Origin: Voacanga thouarsii | Taxonomy: Eukaryota > Streptophyta > Magnoliopsida > Gentianales > Apocynaceae | Direction: 5' to 3' | Length of the DNA: 64,000 nt | NCBI GenBank assembly: GCA_026120185.1 | Contig: JANUWF010002422.1 | Coordinates: forward strand, 558,001 to 622,000 | Shown: positions 46,102 to 58,740 of the stretch, piece by piece | Position numbering within the stretch: the stretch's first letter is position 1 | How the letters are laid out: each line of letters starts with the position of its first letter | Notes under the pieces: generated by a model | What the model was told of the DNA's origin: nothing | The model's database searches: none | What the model saw: the letters and a program-made list of their open reading frames with translations, nothing else | Position numbers and translations under genes: made by a program

Positions 46102-47202
46102 ATGTCTAGGAGACCTAGGAGGTTAGCATTAGGGGCTAAGAGAGCTCAAGAGGCATCTCCATCCATACCTTCCTTCGAGCCTCTACCTACCCAACATACC
46201 CAATTCTCTAATCCTATATGTCAAATCTGATATGACAGGCACCAACATAATAAGATTATAGTAAAAAAGCTCAATAAGCCTTCTTTGGACAATTCCTTGA
46301 AGCTTTCTACTATGTTTAGACGCCTGAGGTGGAAGCCCATCAGTAGAATGGAAGGTACTTATTATCCTGTGCGGATGAGAGAGTTTTATGCCAATATGTA
46401 GGACAAAAAGAAAAATAACCTCCAAGTCATCTCCACCATGGTCAAAGGGGTTCTAATTGAGTTTGACAAAATGCGACTAGCTAGAATTTTGGGGGTCCCT
46501 AATGAGGGGCAGTGGATTGCTATAGACCATAATAACCAAAAGGTCATTTCTGAGCCTACATGGGATGTAAGGGATATAAGGGATAGTTTTCGCATGAGGA
46601 GAAAAGGGTGACTAGGTCAAGCTAGTTATTACTCAAACAATGACCTTGAGGCTCAATGGCATGCCATAATTTATATCTTTGCTTTCAACATTTATCCCAA
46701 GGCCAGTGGCTTCAACAAGTCTAGGGTCCTTGATCTTTATATTCTGGATAAGATGAGAAAAAGTAAGCCTATTCCTTTTGCCCCAATTATCATTCAATTT
46801 ATGCGAGAGGTGGTTTCCTCTAACATTATAGCCAAAATCCTCAAATTCCTTTTAGTTATTATGTGCATTTTGAGAGACTTTAGAGTACGGATGGATGGCG
46901 AGTTGAGTGAGCCTACTACTGACCATGACCTAGTGACGGAGCATACTTTAGTTCAGTGTGGGTATCGCTATGATGAAAGGGTCAAGATGTGGAAGAGGCC
47001 GTTTGAGGTGCAGTACCCCAGAAGGGAGGAGCTTTTCCCTGATGAGGAGGAAGAGGAAAAACCACCTACTAGACCTGCCCCTCGTGCCACTAGCTCTCAT
47101 TTGCGTACTGAATTTGAGGTACGAGTAGAGGCTCAGTTGGAGAGTCAAATGACTATCCTCCTCCAGCTTCGCAATTCCATTGCAGACGTTCGTCACCGCT
47201 AA
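46102..47202 (+). pseudogene. extra ORF of Athila E2 (EFYxNL-type plant transposon protein)
   Basis: A single frame of 366 codons from ATG 46102 (MSRRPRRLALGAKR) to the stop at 47200-47202, with three stops (46228, 46399, 46609) but no frameshift. Landmarks: MREFYANM at about 46376-46398, VKGVLIEFDKMRLARILGVP just after, SYYSNNDLEAQWHAIIYIFA, then an acidic stretch DEEEEEKPPTR and a C-terminal coiled-coil (VEAQLESQMTILLQLRNS). It fits the putative plant transposon protein family; its place between pol and 3' LTR is that of the Athila env-like ORF. I see no signal peptide. Confidence 0.75.
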
Positions 47203-48700
47203 GATGTTCAAAATTAAAAGTTGGCTATTTTGATCCAACAATTTACTGGTGCATCTTCCAGTCGCGTAGCTGCCGATGATCACGATGATAAGGATGAGGA
47301 TGAGGATGACTCTTGACTTACTCTCTTGTATTTTATTATATTTTCTGTTATTTCTTTTCTTTTGAATTTTAATGACCTTTATTAGCTTTTATAGGTATCT
47401 TTTTTATTTTCTTTTCTTTTCACTTTCTTTTTCTAGAATTATGTTTTTCTTTAGTTTGTTTCTTTTTAAGTAGGTACTCTTGTAATGACTCTTCCTTGTG
47501 GGGGATTCAAACATGGTGGCACTACGCTGAATGAAAGTATCTTCTTAACTTTATTCTTCTTCATTATTCATTTTGGTCTTCTTGGCTATACGTTTATTGT
47601 TCTATCTTTGGCCATTGAGGATAATGTTAAGTTTAAGTATGGGGGGGGGGGGGGAGAATGAGGTAGAAGAAATATTTTTTCATATATCATTTTTTGTAAA
47701 AATTTTTCAAAAATTTCAGTGATTTTCATTATTAAGCAAGGTTGTAATTCTTTTTCTTACTTGGATAGGAGTTATGTCATTCATTAGATGGATTTTGATG
47801 AAGTTGATTTGTTGGATAGGATATTTTTCAAAACTTGAGAATTTAGATTAATCTTGTTTATGTATTGGTATTTGAATATTATTTAACTCATTTAGCTTGA
47901 ATACGGAGGATATGCTGAATATGGGAAGAGTTTATTAGCTAAGTCTTGTATTATGAGTTTAAATTTTGCTAGTTTTGAGTTATGATGAGAAATGTGAGTT
48001 GATAAAAGATTTTTGAGAGGAAAGATTGTGAAAAAAATTGTGAAACATTCTTTTGCGTTGAAAAATTGAAAAAATGAGTGGTTATTTCCTCTTTGAAGAT
48101 GAGAAAAAATTATTTTTGCTTGATATAGGGGCCAATACGAATAGTGAAGAAAAATCCACGTTCTTAAAGCTATGAATTCCCAAGAGCAAAAAAAAGGAAT
48201 ATGGTTTAAAAAAATGATGAATGATGGCTAAAAAGGGGCCAATACGGTATTTGAGGAGAAATCCATGCACTTGAGGCTATCAATTCCCTAAAACATTAAA
48301 AATTTAGAGAGAAAAATATTGGAGTGTTTTCCTTACATCATGACTTAAATTATGCAGTTTTTGGATCTAAAATGCTTGAGTTGGTAGATGGTTTGACTTA
48401 TGTGATTCATGTTATCTATATTTATACTTGAAAAGTGAAATAATCTTCTTAGACTAAGGTATACACTTGATTAAGTTGACTTCAAGAGTTTTGTGGTATC
48501 TTGTTAAAAGTTTCAAAGTTTGTACTGTTTTCAAAGGGTATGAATGGCAAGAGTTATATCTCAAGTTTGAAGGGAAGACATAATCTTTGCTATGGTAAAT
48601 AAATTTTTGGAATGAGAAAGAACTTGTGTTGTCTTAAAGATATTTTCTTGACTAAAGTGTTTTGCTTAGAGACAAACAAATGTTCAAGTATGGGGGTATG
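47203..48700 (+). other. 3' untranslated region of E2 with two purine tracts
   Basis: 1.5 kb without a believable ORF. TTTAAGTAT followed by a run of 14 G (47641-47654), and TTCAAGTATGGGGG at 48683-48695 just before the LTR at 48701. The second is the 3' polypurine tract that primes plus-strand DNA. The first looks like a copy of it 1.05 kb upstream. A (GAT/GAG) acidic-codon-like run lies at 47275-47315. Confidence 0.75.
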
Positions 48701-50210
48701 TGATAGGGGCTAGAATTACCATTATTTTTCTAGTTATTTAAGGTTGTTTTGCAATACATTTGTTGTAAAATCTTGACATATTCCTTCCTATTTGACATTT
48801 CACTTGTAAAAATTATTTTTGACAAATTTATGCAGATTTAGGTTAAATTTGAGCAAAAAGTGAACAATTTCAGAATGCACTTGGCACCAAGCCCAGCCAA
48901 TGGACCAGGCGCTGGGTCTATTCTAGTCAAGTAGAGGAAATTAAGCAGCTTTTGGGAAAAAGACAGAATAGACCTGGCGCTAGGACTGGTAAATGAAACA
49001 GGCGTCAGGTCCATTCTGTCCGGCCAACAAAAATGGAGCAAAAACTCAAAAGAGGAACAAAATGTACCTGGCGCCTAGTGGGTTGAAGGTACCCGGTGCC
49101 AGGCCCACTCTAGAAAGTGAATATTCTGTGCACGAATTTAGGAATTGTCCAAAGATTTCAATATTTTCTAATTCCTACTCGGCCAAAATCTCTCAAGCAA
49201 CTAATTTAGCATCTAAAAGGGCTATAAAATCAAGAGAAAACACAAAAGGACATATACATGTGGGTATGGATTCAAGAGCTTAAATTAAAATCACTCATTG
49301 AAGGAGGAATTCAACAAATCAAGGAGGATAGTTCAAGAGAGTCTTCGAGGAAGAAGAAAGATGCTTGTCTATGGGTACTTTCTTTTATCTTTATTTTCTT
49401 TTCCTTAAACAATCATGTATTCAATATTTCCATTGTAATTTGACATTATTTTTGTGATTCATGATTTATTAATTAAATTAGTCTTTTGATCAATTCATTA
49501 TTTATCTTGGTATTTGATTATTTATTTTTCTTACAGAGTTGGTTGATTGATTTTTGTTATTAACTTACTTGAAAAAGATGTTGGTAATGACTTCAATTAA
49601 TTATTTTCATATTTTGTATCTCTTAACTTTCTTGAAAAATGGGTTAATTGTCTAGGACATAGGTAATCAAAGGTTAGTTGATAATTACTAGAATATAGAT
49701 TCATTGACTAATTTTATGTTTTAAATCACCTAGAATATAGGGGTTTCTATGAGAATTGATTTTAATGCATTTTTTAGATAAGTTAGTCGAGACAGAATAT
49801 GTTCACTAATTTAACTAGAAGATAGTGATTCTATAAATTGCAAACGAAGTGAGTCTATATTAAATCCTTCATAAGACCAAGATAATAATTGATTGTGATA
49901 CTGGCTAAGTGATTCATTATCATGTTTCAAAAGCTTTTGCCTAAATTGCATATTTTCACATCCTTGAGTTGTATTTATTTTTTTTATTTATTTTTATCTT
50001 ACTACTTTATTTGGTTGATTAAACAATAAATGAAAAGTGATCAGTATGTACTTGTTCTTTTGAAGATCAATACTCGTTAATTCCCTATACTATGCTTGCG
50101 ATGAGTATACTTGCTTATATGTGTATTTTGATATTAATATTTTAAATAAAACTTGACTAAGGGATAGATTTAAATTTGATGAGTTTTATACACCCAAAAT
50201 TTACGCATTA
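48701..50210 (+). repeat. 3' LTR of Athila E2
   Basis: 1510 bp, TGATAGGGGC at the start and ACGCATTA at the end (last CA changed to TA). Aligns with 15762-17218 and 13096-14634, with GC-rich palindromic units near 48880-49110. Followed at 50211 by the resumed protease of E1. Confidence 0.9.
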
Positions 50211-51912
50211 ATATTCCCTGTGGATTTTATTATTTTTTATATGGATGAAGATTTTAAAATCCCTTTAATCTTAGGTCGACCTTTCCTAGCTACAGCCAAA
50301 GCATTAATTGATGTTCATGGGAGAAAGTTAACACTTAGAGTTGGGGATGAAGAAGTCATTATCACAATTCATAAAAGCATACAACATCCTATTTATCATG
50401 ATGATTTGTTTAAATATTGATATTCTTGATGAAACTATCTTTAACTTTGTATAGGAATCATTTATTCAAAGCTACAATAAACAATCCATTGCATATTTGG
50501 AGAATTTAATTGAGGGCCATAAGTTGGAAAAATTGAGGGAATTGAAAAAAGTAGTTTGGGAAGGATGAAATCATCCATTGAGGAACCCCTAGAATTGGAC
50601 TTGAAAGACCCCCTTGAGCACTTGGAATATGTATTTTTTGGCAAAATGTGAAAAACTGCCCGTGATCATTGAAAAAGACCTTACTTGTGAACAAAAGACC
50701 AAATTGGTAAGTCTATTAGAAAAATATAAGGGAGTCATTGCATGAAAAATCACGGATATTAAGGGAATTAGCCCCTTCTTTTGTACTCACAAAATTTTGT
50801 TGAAAAAAGGAGCCAAACCCGTAGTACAACCCCAACATAGGTTGAACCCAAGCATGAGTGATGTGGTAAAAGGTGAGGTGATTAAAGTCTTAGATTCTGG
50901 CATCATTTACCCTATTTTTGATAGTATTTAGGTTAGTCCAACACAAGTGATACCAAAGAAGAAAGGAATGACTGTGAGCCCTAATAAAAAAAATAAGTTG
51001 ATCCTAATGAGATTGGTAACCAATTGGAGGGTTTGCATTTATTATAGGAAATTGAATAAAGCAACTAGGAAGGATCAGTTTCCTCTCCCTTTCATTGACT
51101 CAATGTTAGCAAGGTTACCCGGATATGAGTTTTACTATTTTTTAAATGGTTTTTTCGGATACTTTCAAATTTCAATAGCACCGAAGGATCAAGAGAAAAC
51201 CACCTTTACATGCCATTTTAGTACTTTTGCCTATCGTCGTATGCCTTTAGGTCTTTGCAATGGTCCCAAAACTTTCTAAAGATGTATGATAGCTATTTTT
51301 GAACGACTTGTGGGAGATATTATGGAGGTATTTATGGATAATTTTTCTATTTTTGGTAATTTCTTTGACTTATGTTTGGCCAATTTGGAAAAAGTGCTTC
51401 AAATGTGTGAATAGACCAACCTCATGCTTAATTAGGAAAAATGCCACTTCATGGTGCAAAAAGGTATAGTATTGAGACGCAAAATTTCAAGGAAAGATAT
51501 TAAGATTGATAGGGCCAAAATTGAGGCAATTGAGAAACTTCCTCCTCTAATTTCTATGAAGGCAATTCGAAGTTTTCTGGGGCATGTAGGTTTTTATAAG
51601 AGGTTTATCTTGGATTTTTCAAAAATTTCTAAACCCCTTACTTCTTTGCTTGAAAAAGATGCTATTTTTTATTTTGATGAAAAATTTCTCAATGCCTTCA
51701 ATGTTCTTAAAACGAAATTGATCAATTCTCCTTTTTTAATTGCACCGGATTGGTCTCTTCCTTTTGAACTAATATGTGATGCAAGTGATTATGCAATAGG
51801 CACAATGCTTGGACAAATGAGGAATAAGCACTTTCAACTAATTTACTATGCAAGAAAACTCTTACGGCGGCACAAGAAAACTACACCACAACGGAGAAAG
51901 AGTTACTTGTAA
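50211..51912 (+). pseudogene. Athila protease end and reverse transcriptase (E1)
   Basis: Protease second half: FPVDFIIFYMDEDFKIPLIL, then GRPFLATAKALIDVHG and LTLRVGDEEV (50216-50420). After a broken link, RT: NPSMSDVVKGEVIKVLDSGI, NWRVCIYYRKLNKATRKDQF, LPGYEFYYFLNGFFGYFQI, FTCHFSTFAYRRMPLGLCNG, catalytic site FMDN (51331-51342; usually FMDD), SFLGHVGFYKRFI and the RNase H start FELICDASDYAIGTML. One catalytic Asp is lost. Frameshifts lie near 51280 and 51900. Confidence 0.9.
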
Positions 51913-53280
51913 TAGTATTTTCTTTTGATAAATTTCATTCTTATCTTGTTTTGTCCAAAGTCATTGTGTATACGGATCATTCCACCCTTAAATACCCACT
52001 AAACAAGTATGATTTTAAACCAAGATTGATAAGATGGGTTTTGTTATTGAAGGAATTTGACTTCGAAATTAGGAACAAAAAGGGAGCTAAAAATCTAACT
52101 GCAGATCACTTATCTAAGTTGGAAAATCCTAACCTGGAGCCTTTGGCCGAAGAAGACATAAATGACATCTTTCCAGATGAAAAACTTCTACTTGTTGAGG
52201 GTGAGATTTCTCCAATGTCTTAGTATGCCGATTTCGCTAATTACTTGGTTGCAGGAATTATTCAGAAAGATTTCAATGCACAACAAAAGAAGAAATTCTT
52301 CTCCGAAGTAAGGCACTAATTTTGGGAAGATCTATACTTTTTTCAATGTTGTGCGGGTCAAATTATTCAAAAGTGTGTGGATTCTGAAGAAAATACCAAT
52401 ATCTTGAAACACTGTCATGAAGGACCCGCGGGATGCCATTGCCAAGCTAACAACACCGCAACAAAAGGTACTTGAGTCCGAATTTTATTGGCCTACCCTC
52501 TTCAAGGACTCTTACAAGTTTGTTCAAAGTTGTGATAGGTGTCAACATACAAGTAACATTTCTAAATCTAATGAGATGCTATTACAAATTTTTCAAACTC
52601 GTGAAATTTTCGATTGTTGAGGAATTGATTTCATGGGCCTTTTTCTTAATTCTTTGGATAAAAAATACATCTTGGTCATGGTTGAGTATGTATCAAAGTG
52701 GGTTGAGGCACAAGCCTTACCTACTAATGATGCACTGGTTGTAGTAAAATTTCTACGAAAACTTTTCACTTAGTTTGGCATACCTAAAGTACTCATTAGT
52801 GATAGGGGCATACATTTTTTGTAATAACCAATTAGACAAAGTGCTCAAATGTTTAGGGATTACTCACAAGTTGAGGTGGTAAATAGAGAATTGAAAAGAA
52901 TTTTGGAGAAGGTAGTTAATCATACAAGAAAGGATTGGAGTTTGAAGTTAGATGATATTCTTTGGGCTTATATGACTGCTTTCAAAACTCCTATTGGTAC
53001 AACCCCTTATAGACTAGTGTACAGGAAATTATGTCATTTACCAGTAGAAGTTGAACATAAGGCTCATTGGGTAATTAAACTTGTCAATTTTGATCCTCAA
53101 CTTGTAGGTCAACGGAGATTGCTCCAAGTCAATGAATTAGATGAGTGGCAAACTGACGCTTACCATAATTCTCGCATTTACAAGGATAAGATGAAATGGT
53201 GGCATGATAGACATATTCATTCTCCTAAAGAGTTCAAAGAATGAGACAATGTGTTATTATTTAACTCTAGATTTAGACTC
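51913..53280 (+). pseudogene. Athila RNase H end and integrase (E1)
   Basis: RNase H end: [38 protein letters not shown] and ADHLSKLE (to about 52140). Integrase zinc region HCHEGPAGCH with CDRCQ, core start FMGLFLNSLDKKYILVMVEY, SDRG, then [40 protein letters not shown] and a GPE-like tail to NSRLRL at 53280. Cut there by E3 (flank GACTC, 53276-53280). Confidence 0.9.
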
Positions 53281-54117
53281 TGATATGATCTTGGAAAATT
53301 CCAAAAATGTGGATTGAACTCAAAACAAGAACCCTAACAAACTCACACACAGGAACACCAAAATGCAATTAAATTAACACTTTTGTAATAATATGAATCT
53401 ATCCTACTTCAAAGATACCTTAACACCTTAATCTAACTATAAATTAGAACACCAAGGATAGGAATTTGAAGGCACCCAACTCAATCCTATCAAACACACT
53501 AGGCAACCTAGCACATAAAAATAAATATGAAGTTTAGACTATCACTTAAAATTTAGACACAAGATCAAATGTAGGACTAATTCCTTTGATGTAGTCTTAA
53601 TGCTTAATGGACATCGCCCAAGACAGAACAAAACAGAAAATTCAGGAAAATAAGGCAGGGCCCGAATGGACCTGGCGCCAGGTGCATGGGGTAGACCTGG
53701 CACCAGGTGTGTTCTAGAACTAGAATCCTGCTCCAGTGTGGACCTGGCACCAAGTGTGCTAGTGAACCTGACGCCAGGTGCATTCTGGTCACCGTCCCTC
53801 TTTTATTGCACTTCAAAACTTGCATTTTGGACCTTCATTCCATTTCTCTGTGTTTTCTTAATCCTCCAAATGAAATGTTGGTCGTGTTGAACTCTTCTTG
53901 ATACTCCTCTAGCCTTCAATCCTTGTTTAAAGATTGGCTTGATCCTCCACATGGATTGTTACATGTGTTGTGTGTCCTTTGGCCCTTCCTTTACTATCCA
54001 TCTCTTCACAATCTTCTTAGCCTTGGGTTTGTTGAATTTATTGCCTTGATAATTCTCTTAAATCCTCTTGAATATTGTTCTTACCCATGGAGATTTGAAG
54101 CAATTCTTAACTTTCCA
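53281..54117 (-). repeat. 3' LTR of E3
   Basis: The plus strand starts TGATATGATCTTGG at 53281, like TGATATGATTTTGG at 63175. It aligns with 63175-64000 but lacks about 250 bp (the counterpart of 63515-63760). The inner edge is set by a purine tract on the minus strand, AAAGAAGGAGGA (about 54118-54131), followed by TGGAAAG; this edge is a best guess. Contains repeated CCTGGCGCCAGGT-like palindromes at 53660-53790. Confidence 0.65.
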
Positions 54118-54465
54118 TCCTCCTTCTTTAGATGTGTCTTGTTGTGTGGATAGATTTCTATTATTTCCCTCTTCTTTGAGATGATTCATCCTCGAATTAA
54201 TGAGCCTTGTTGCTTGTACTGATTTCCCTGTATAAGAATTCAAACAAGAGTTTATGTGTGAAACTAAAATTTCAGGCTTTTGCTCCACTACTCCTACTTT
54301 GTTTCCTCTCTTTTCAACCCAAATTTTTACTCTCTCCTTACTTTGCTCTTTTTCCTCCCTCTTGTTGTTTTCAGCTCTCCAAACCCAAGTTGGCACTCTT
54401 ATTTTACCTCCTTACTCCCTCGTGTGTTCTCTCTTTTCTTTTTCTCTCCAACTTGAGGTGGTCTC
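54118..54465 (-). pseudogene. C-terminal pol-like tail of E3 and polypurine tract
   Basis: Minus-strand Glu/Lys-rich reading that ends LINSRMNHLKEEGNN, a pattern common at the end of plant gypsy pol (asparagine/serine then acidic residues), followed by the purine tract. No RT or integrase motif is present. Left of the solo LTR duplication GTCTC (54461-54465). Confidence 0.5.
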
Positions 54466-57400
54466 TGGAACACCCCACTACCTAGGCCCAACAGTGCAGG
54501 GGATGTCGCCCCATCCAAAGGACAAGGGGTCTTTATAACTAGATCACACAACAAAAATGAAACAATACTTGAAAATTTAAAATTTATTACAACCCAAAAA
54601 TTCAAGAACAATTCCAAAATAAATTGTTCACTATCATCTCTCAAAGCAACATATGAAATAAATAACATAAAGTCTTCAAGAAGGAAACTTTCTAGCTACT
54701 CATCTCCACAGCAGGATCGACCTGAAATCATAGCATAAAAAGTGATGAGATAAAAATCTCAATAAGTCCGTGTGTGCTTTGAGTGTTTCAGGTAAAACAG
54801 TTCATGCATGCAGGTTGTAAAAATTGCATAAAAGAGAGTACTGGCAAGCAAGAAATAAGGATTAAAATTAAGAATGGCATTCTCCTCTTTTCAAACCATA
54901 CAAGTGCATAATAAATACAACCACTCAAATGGACGGCTATGGGTTACCACACGTTGGGTCCCATGTCCATATAACGGTCAGAATGCCACACTTTGTGTAA
55001 ACTAACAAAAGGTAGGTGTACGGCCTACCAGGTAAGATACTCCTCCTTCTCTACACCCAAACAGACCGGTTGTCCACTCCGGCAACATACAGTCCACATG
55101 ACTGAAACCTGCTAGCTCGGATCAGCATGACTAAGCAGTACTATCGCTTCTCCAAGTTGAGTTCATCTTCTGGAGGTGGCCTCCTACCAGAAGACTCAAT
55201 CTTGCTCTTCGAAACTAGTACTACTAGCCTACCCTTATTGAGTACTCAACGTTTGATTGTCCCACTTGGGAGAAAACTGATAAAACATTGCTTTATTTGG
55301 AAATGGCAATTAAGGGTTTCTAAAGTTCATGGTGAAGTTGATTTTAGAAAGAGTTTGGTGTTTGCGTAAAACTTCTTGTTGATTTTCAAATAATTTACTT
55401 GACTGAAACAAGAAAGGAAACAGTCATTAATTGCCTTTATAAAAATGAGTGTCCATACACTTCGCATTTGGCTTGTCATAGTAACCTTTTTACATCAAAC
55501 AAGTTTTGTGCAAGAGCTTACCTAATCCTTTGCTTGAGCTAATTCAAAGATCCTCAAAAGCTGACCTAACCCCACCTGGGGTAAACACAAGTCATAATTA
55601 GACTCAAGCCAAATTTGCTTCCATAAATAATCTTAGTTCAACTTACAACAATCATGACCCTAATGTCCCAAACTTTAAGACTAGATGATAAAAAAAGATT
55701 TTATAAAATAAATCTAACTTGATAATAAAATAACTAGGGATTGCGAAATAATTACTAATAAGTTATAGGTTCAAATATAATCTTTGTTATTAATAAATAA
55801 ACTAGGGTTTATTTGATGGAAGGTCCTAAATCCTAGATGATATTATTAAAATAGTAAATCATTACTATTCTCTTAATTAATAATTAATAGTTAGAAAATA
55901 ATTGATAAATAAAATTAATAAAAAGTAAACTTTAATATATTTTGATTAAAAGATAATAAATAAATTTTAATAGTATTTATGAATATATGACTTATAAGAT
56001 TAATATTTTACTTATTATGATTATTTATATAAAAGGTTTTATCTAATATTATTATTATATATAATATTTATATATTTTATTTTTAATAAAAGATATCATT
56101 TATTTGACTAAAATATCATTATTTCATATAGCAATCTAATTCCAAAGCCTCCTAGGGTTTTCGAAATCATTAGAAGAAAATATAGCATTAATTTTTATTA
56201 ATGTAATAAACTTGGCTAACTTAAATAGTTTATGATAAACAAGGTCATGATCATAATTCTCCTATAGCTAACAATAATCATGGATATAAACTCTAACCCC
56301 AATCAACAAACCATTCAATTCATGAATAAAGACTTAAATATATAACTATCATCACAAGATCCAAACTTCACTAAACATAATCATATTCATGGCTTCAACA
56401 AGAATACAAGAACATAAAACCCTATTCACCAAAGGTGACATAATATCTATCATGCTTAATCATTCATACTAACTTACGACATGAAGCATGCAACAAACCA
56501 CAAAATATCATAAAACTCCATCATGTCAAAACATCCTCATACTTCAGTCCCAACTTCTTCATACAAACACAGACTCAATCTCCAATCATAATCCATCCTT
56601 TTCTAAAAACATCCAAGAGACATGATATTTGAATTAAAAAGAGGGTTAAAGAGACATACTCGATTGATGACTACCTTGATGAAGTTTCAAAAGAATCCAC
56701 ACACTCGGAAGGCTTAATCCGTCCAAGAAGGAAGAAGAGAAAATGGCCATGGTTGAAACAGCCATTTCGGCCGAGAGAGAGAGAGAGAGAGTATGTGTGT
56801 ATGTGTGTGTGTGTGTGTGTGTGTATTATTTTAAATATTGAAGAAAAAAGAAGATGAACATAATCGTTCATGGTTATCTTGAGAGAGTTCTTGAACCTTC
56901 AAGAAAATTTCTAGTTTTTTTATCCGGTAACAGAATTTTGTTTTCAGCGTTTGATGTTATAAAATACAGAAATAGATTCTAGAGGGTGAGTAATATGATC
57001 TGGAGTTTTTGGGAGAGATTTGAGGTGTTTAGAGTGGTCTTAGATTTGGAGAATGGTGGTGTGTGTTCTTAGTGTTCTTGGTGTTCTTTGGAGAAATGGA
57101 GAGAATAGGGAGAATGGAGAGAAGGCTGGACGAAATCTATTGAGTGGTGTTGACCGAATGGATTGGAGAATCCTTGTGATTGAATTTTTCAAATTAGGGA
57201 AAAGAAGAAAAGCTGGTTGTTTGAAATTCAAAAGAAGTAATTTAGGGAGTGAATTAAGGTAGAAAATATGGTAAGAATAGCTTGGTTGATGGAGGTCCTT
57301 GGAGCTGCTATGGCTGGCTGGAATTAGTTGAGGTTTTGCTGAGATGAATAAGGTTGAAGAAGCTATAGGGTGGCTGAAATTTTGTATGTTATGGTGGAGG

Positions 57401-58735
57401 AAATTTCTAGTTGGTTGAGGCTTAAACCATGGAAGTTTCATGGAGTAATTTGCTGAATTTTTGAATTCCTATGGAAGGCTTGATTGTAGTGATTTAAGGA
57501 GTGCTTTAAGGAGTGGCTATGGAGTTCTTTTCGTGCAGATTAATGGAGGAGGTGATGAAGTTCAGTTCATGGCTGACTAAGGTTGTTTTCACAGAAAATT
57601 GAAGTGAATTTCGGACAAGGTTTGAAGAGGAAGTAAGGCTAGAATTTTTTGTTTGATTTTTGCATGACTTGCTGGAATTTTTGTGCAGTTTTTTCTGCAA
57701 TGTTCCAGCCGACTTATAGTGATTTTGAATAGGTATTGGAGGGTTCTTTAAGGCTAGTTTCTAGCCTTCTTTATGGAGGAAAGGCAGAGATGAATTGCTG
57801 GTTTGAAAGGAGGAAGAAACAGCTTATTTTTGAACTGCTAAGCATTCAAAGCTGCCCAAAAAAATTTTTCTGGTTTGCACAGCTTTGTGCAGTCCGAATT
57901 TTGGCAAAGTTTTTCAGTCTTCCAGCAGAACAAGTTGGCCATTTTTCAGGCAGCATTTGAGTAGGAAAAATGGTTGAAGTTTTCAAAAACTAGACTGACC
58001 AAGAAGCTGGAAAAAATTCAGATTCCTACCATGGAGAAGATGAACACTATGGAGTGGAGTTTTGAAGGTTCAACCATGGAGATTAATTCTCTTGGAAACC
58101 TTTCATAATCCTTCCCTATTTTTTGCCAAAACTCTATCCTCTAAGAGCCATTTTCGAAATTCCAAGGTCAATAAACCTTGCTGAAATTTCTGGAAATAAA
58201 ATATGATTTTAGATAAATTGAATGAACTTAATTAGTAGAGATTAAGGTAAGCTAGGGAATAAAGGACATGAATCCCTTAAGAATTCTTGTAGGGTACAAG
58301 AGTAGGATTAAGACATTCCCTTCAAGTCTCTCTTAAGACAATCACTCCTACTCCTTCCTATGGCATGCAAGGACCGAAAATAATCCATTCTACACAAAAT
58401 AAAATTAATCATGCTAAAACTTAAATGATGGGATTTGAAATCAAGACCTTAGAGATTAATTCCAAAGCTCTAACCACTAAACCACAATATCTCTTGTTCT
58501 TATTTTCTCTCCTAAATATTCTTCCTATTTAATCCTCAAGCTATCTCCCTATTTTCACTTCAAGCAAAATTACCATTTTGCCCTTCCTACTCAACAAGCA
58601 CACTTAAGCCTTCTAGACTATAAATCACAAATCTAAAGCACATGAAATCATTCAAAAATATATTTATGCATGCAAGAAAATATGTTATGCATCCCGACCC
58701 CCTTACCTAGGGTTGGTTTTAGTTGGGGTTTCACA
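54466..58735. mobile_element. 4.27 kb solo LTR, second copy
   Basis: Same unit as 22168-26458: begins TGGAACACC (first copy TGTAACACC), ends GGTTTCACA, perfect target duplication GTCTC (54461-54465 and 58736-58740). Aligned along its full length with the first copy, including the tRNA-like stretch (near 58440-58497) and the CATCCCGACCCCCTTAC end block. Contains (GA)n at about 56774-56792 and (GT)n at about 56793-56824, and only a remnant of the (TTA)n array. No gene seen in it. Confidence 0.88.
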
Positions 58736-58740
58736 GTCTC

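Larger units (their letters stand above)
15762..50210 (+). mobile_element. Athila-type gypsy element E2 (inner, interrupted and deleted)
   Basis: 5' LTR 15762-17218, primer site 17225-17242, gag 17483-18110, then copia C2, the pararetrovirus and a small repeat; E2 sequence resumes by 46102 (extra ORF), with UTR, polypurine tract and 3' LTR 48701-50210. The rest of gag and all of pol are missing between 18110 and about 44818. Target duplication is ATGTT (15757-15761) and ATATT (50211-50215), one mismatch. Inserted in the protease of E1. Confidence 0.8.
13096..53280 (+). mobile_element. Athila-type gypsy element E1 (outer, interrupted)
   Basis: Parts visible: 5' LTR (13096-14634), primer site, short gag, protease N-terminal half (to 15761); then protease second half, RT, RNase H and integrase (50211-53280). 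Everything between 15762 and 50210 is a later insertion (E2). The join is shown by the target duplication and by the protease frame running on: the sequence left of E2 joined to that at 50216 gives a KFMFPVDF-like block expected in Athila protease. The 3' end was displaced by E3 at 53281 and lies outside the window. Confidence 0.85.

Noticed and set aside
54207..54538. Two overlapping plus-strand frames of about 93 codons rich in Leu, Ser and Phe
   Set aside because: They are the complement of the Glu/Lys-rich minus-strand tail of E3 and run across the solo LTR border at 54466.
57040..57441. 133-codon minus-strand frame
   Set aside because: Lies wholly inside the solo LTR at 54466-58735; the other LTR copy has no matching intact frame.
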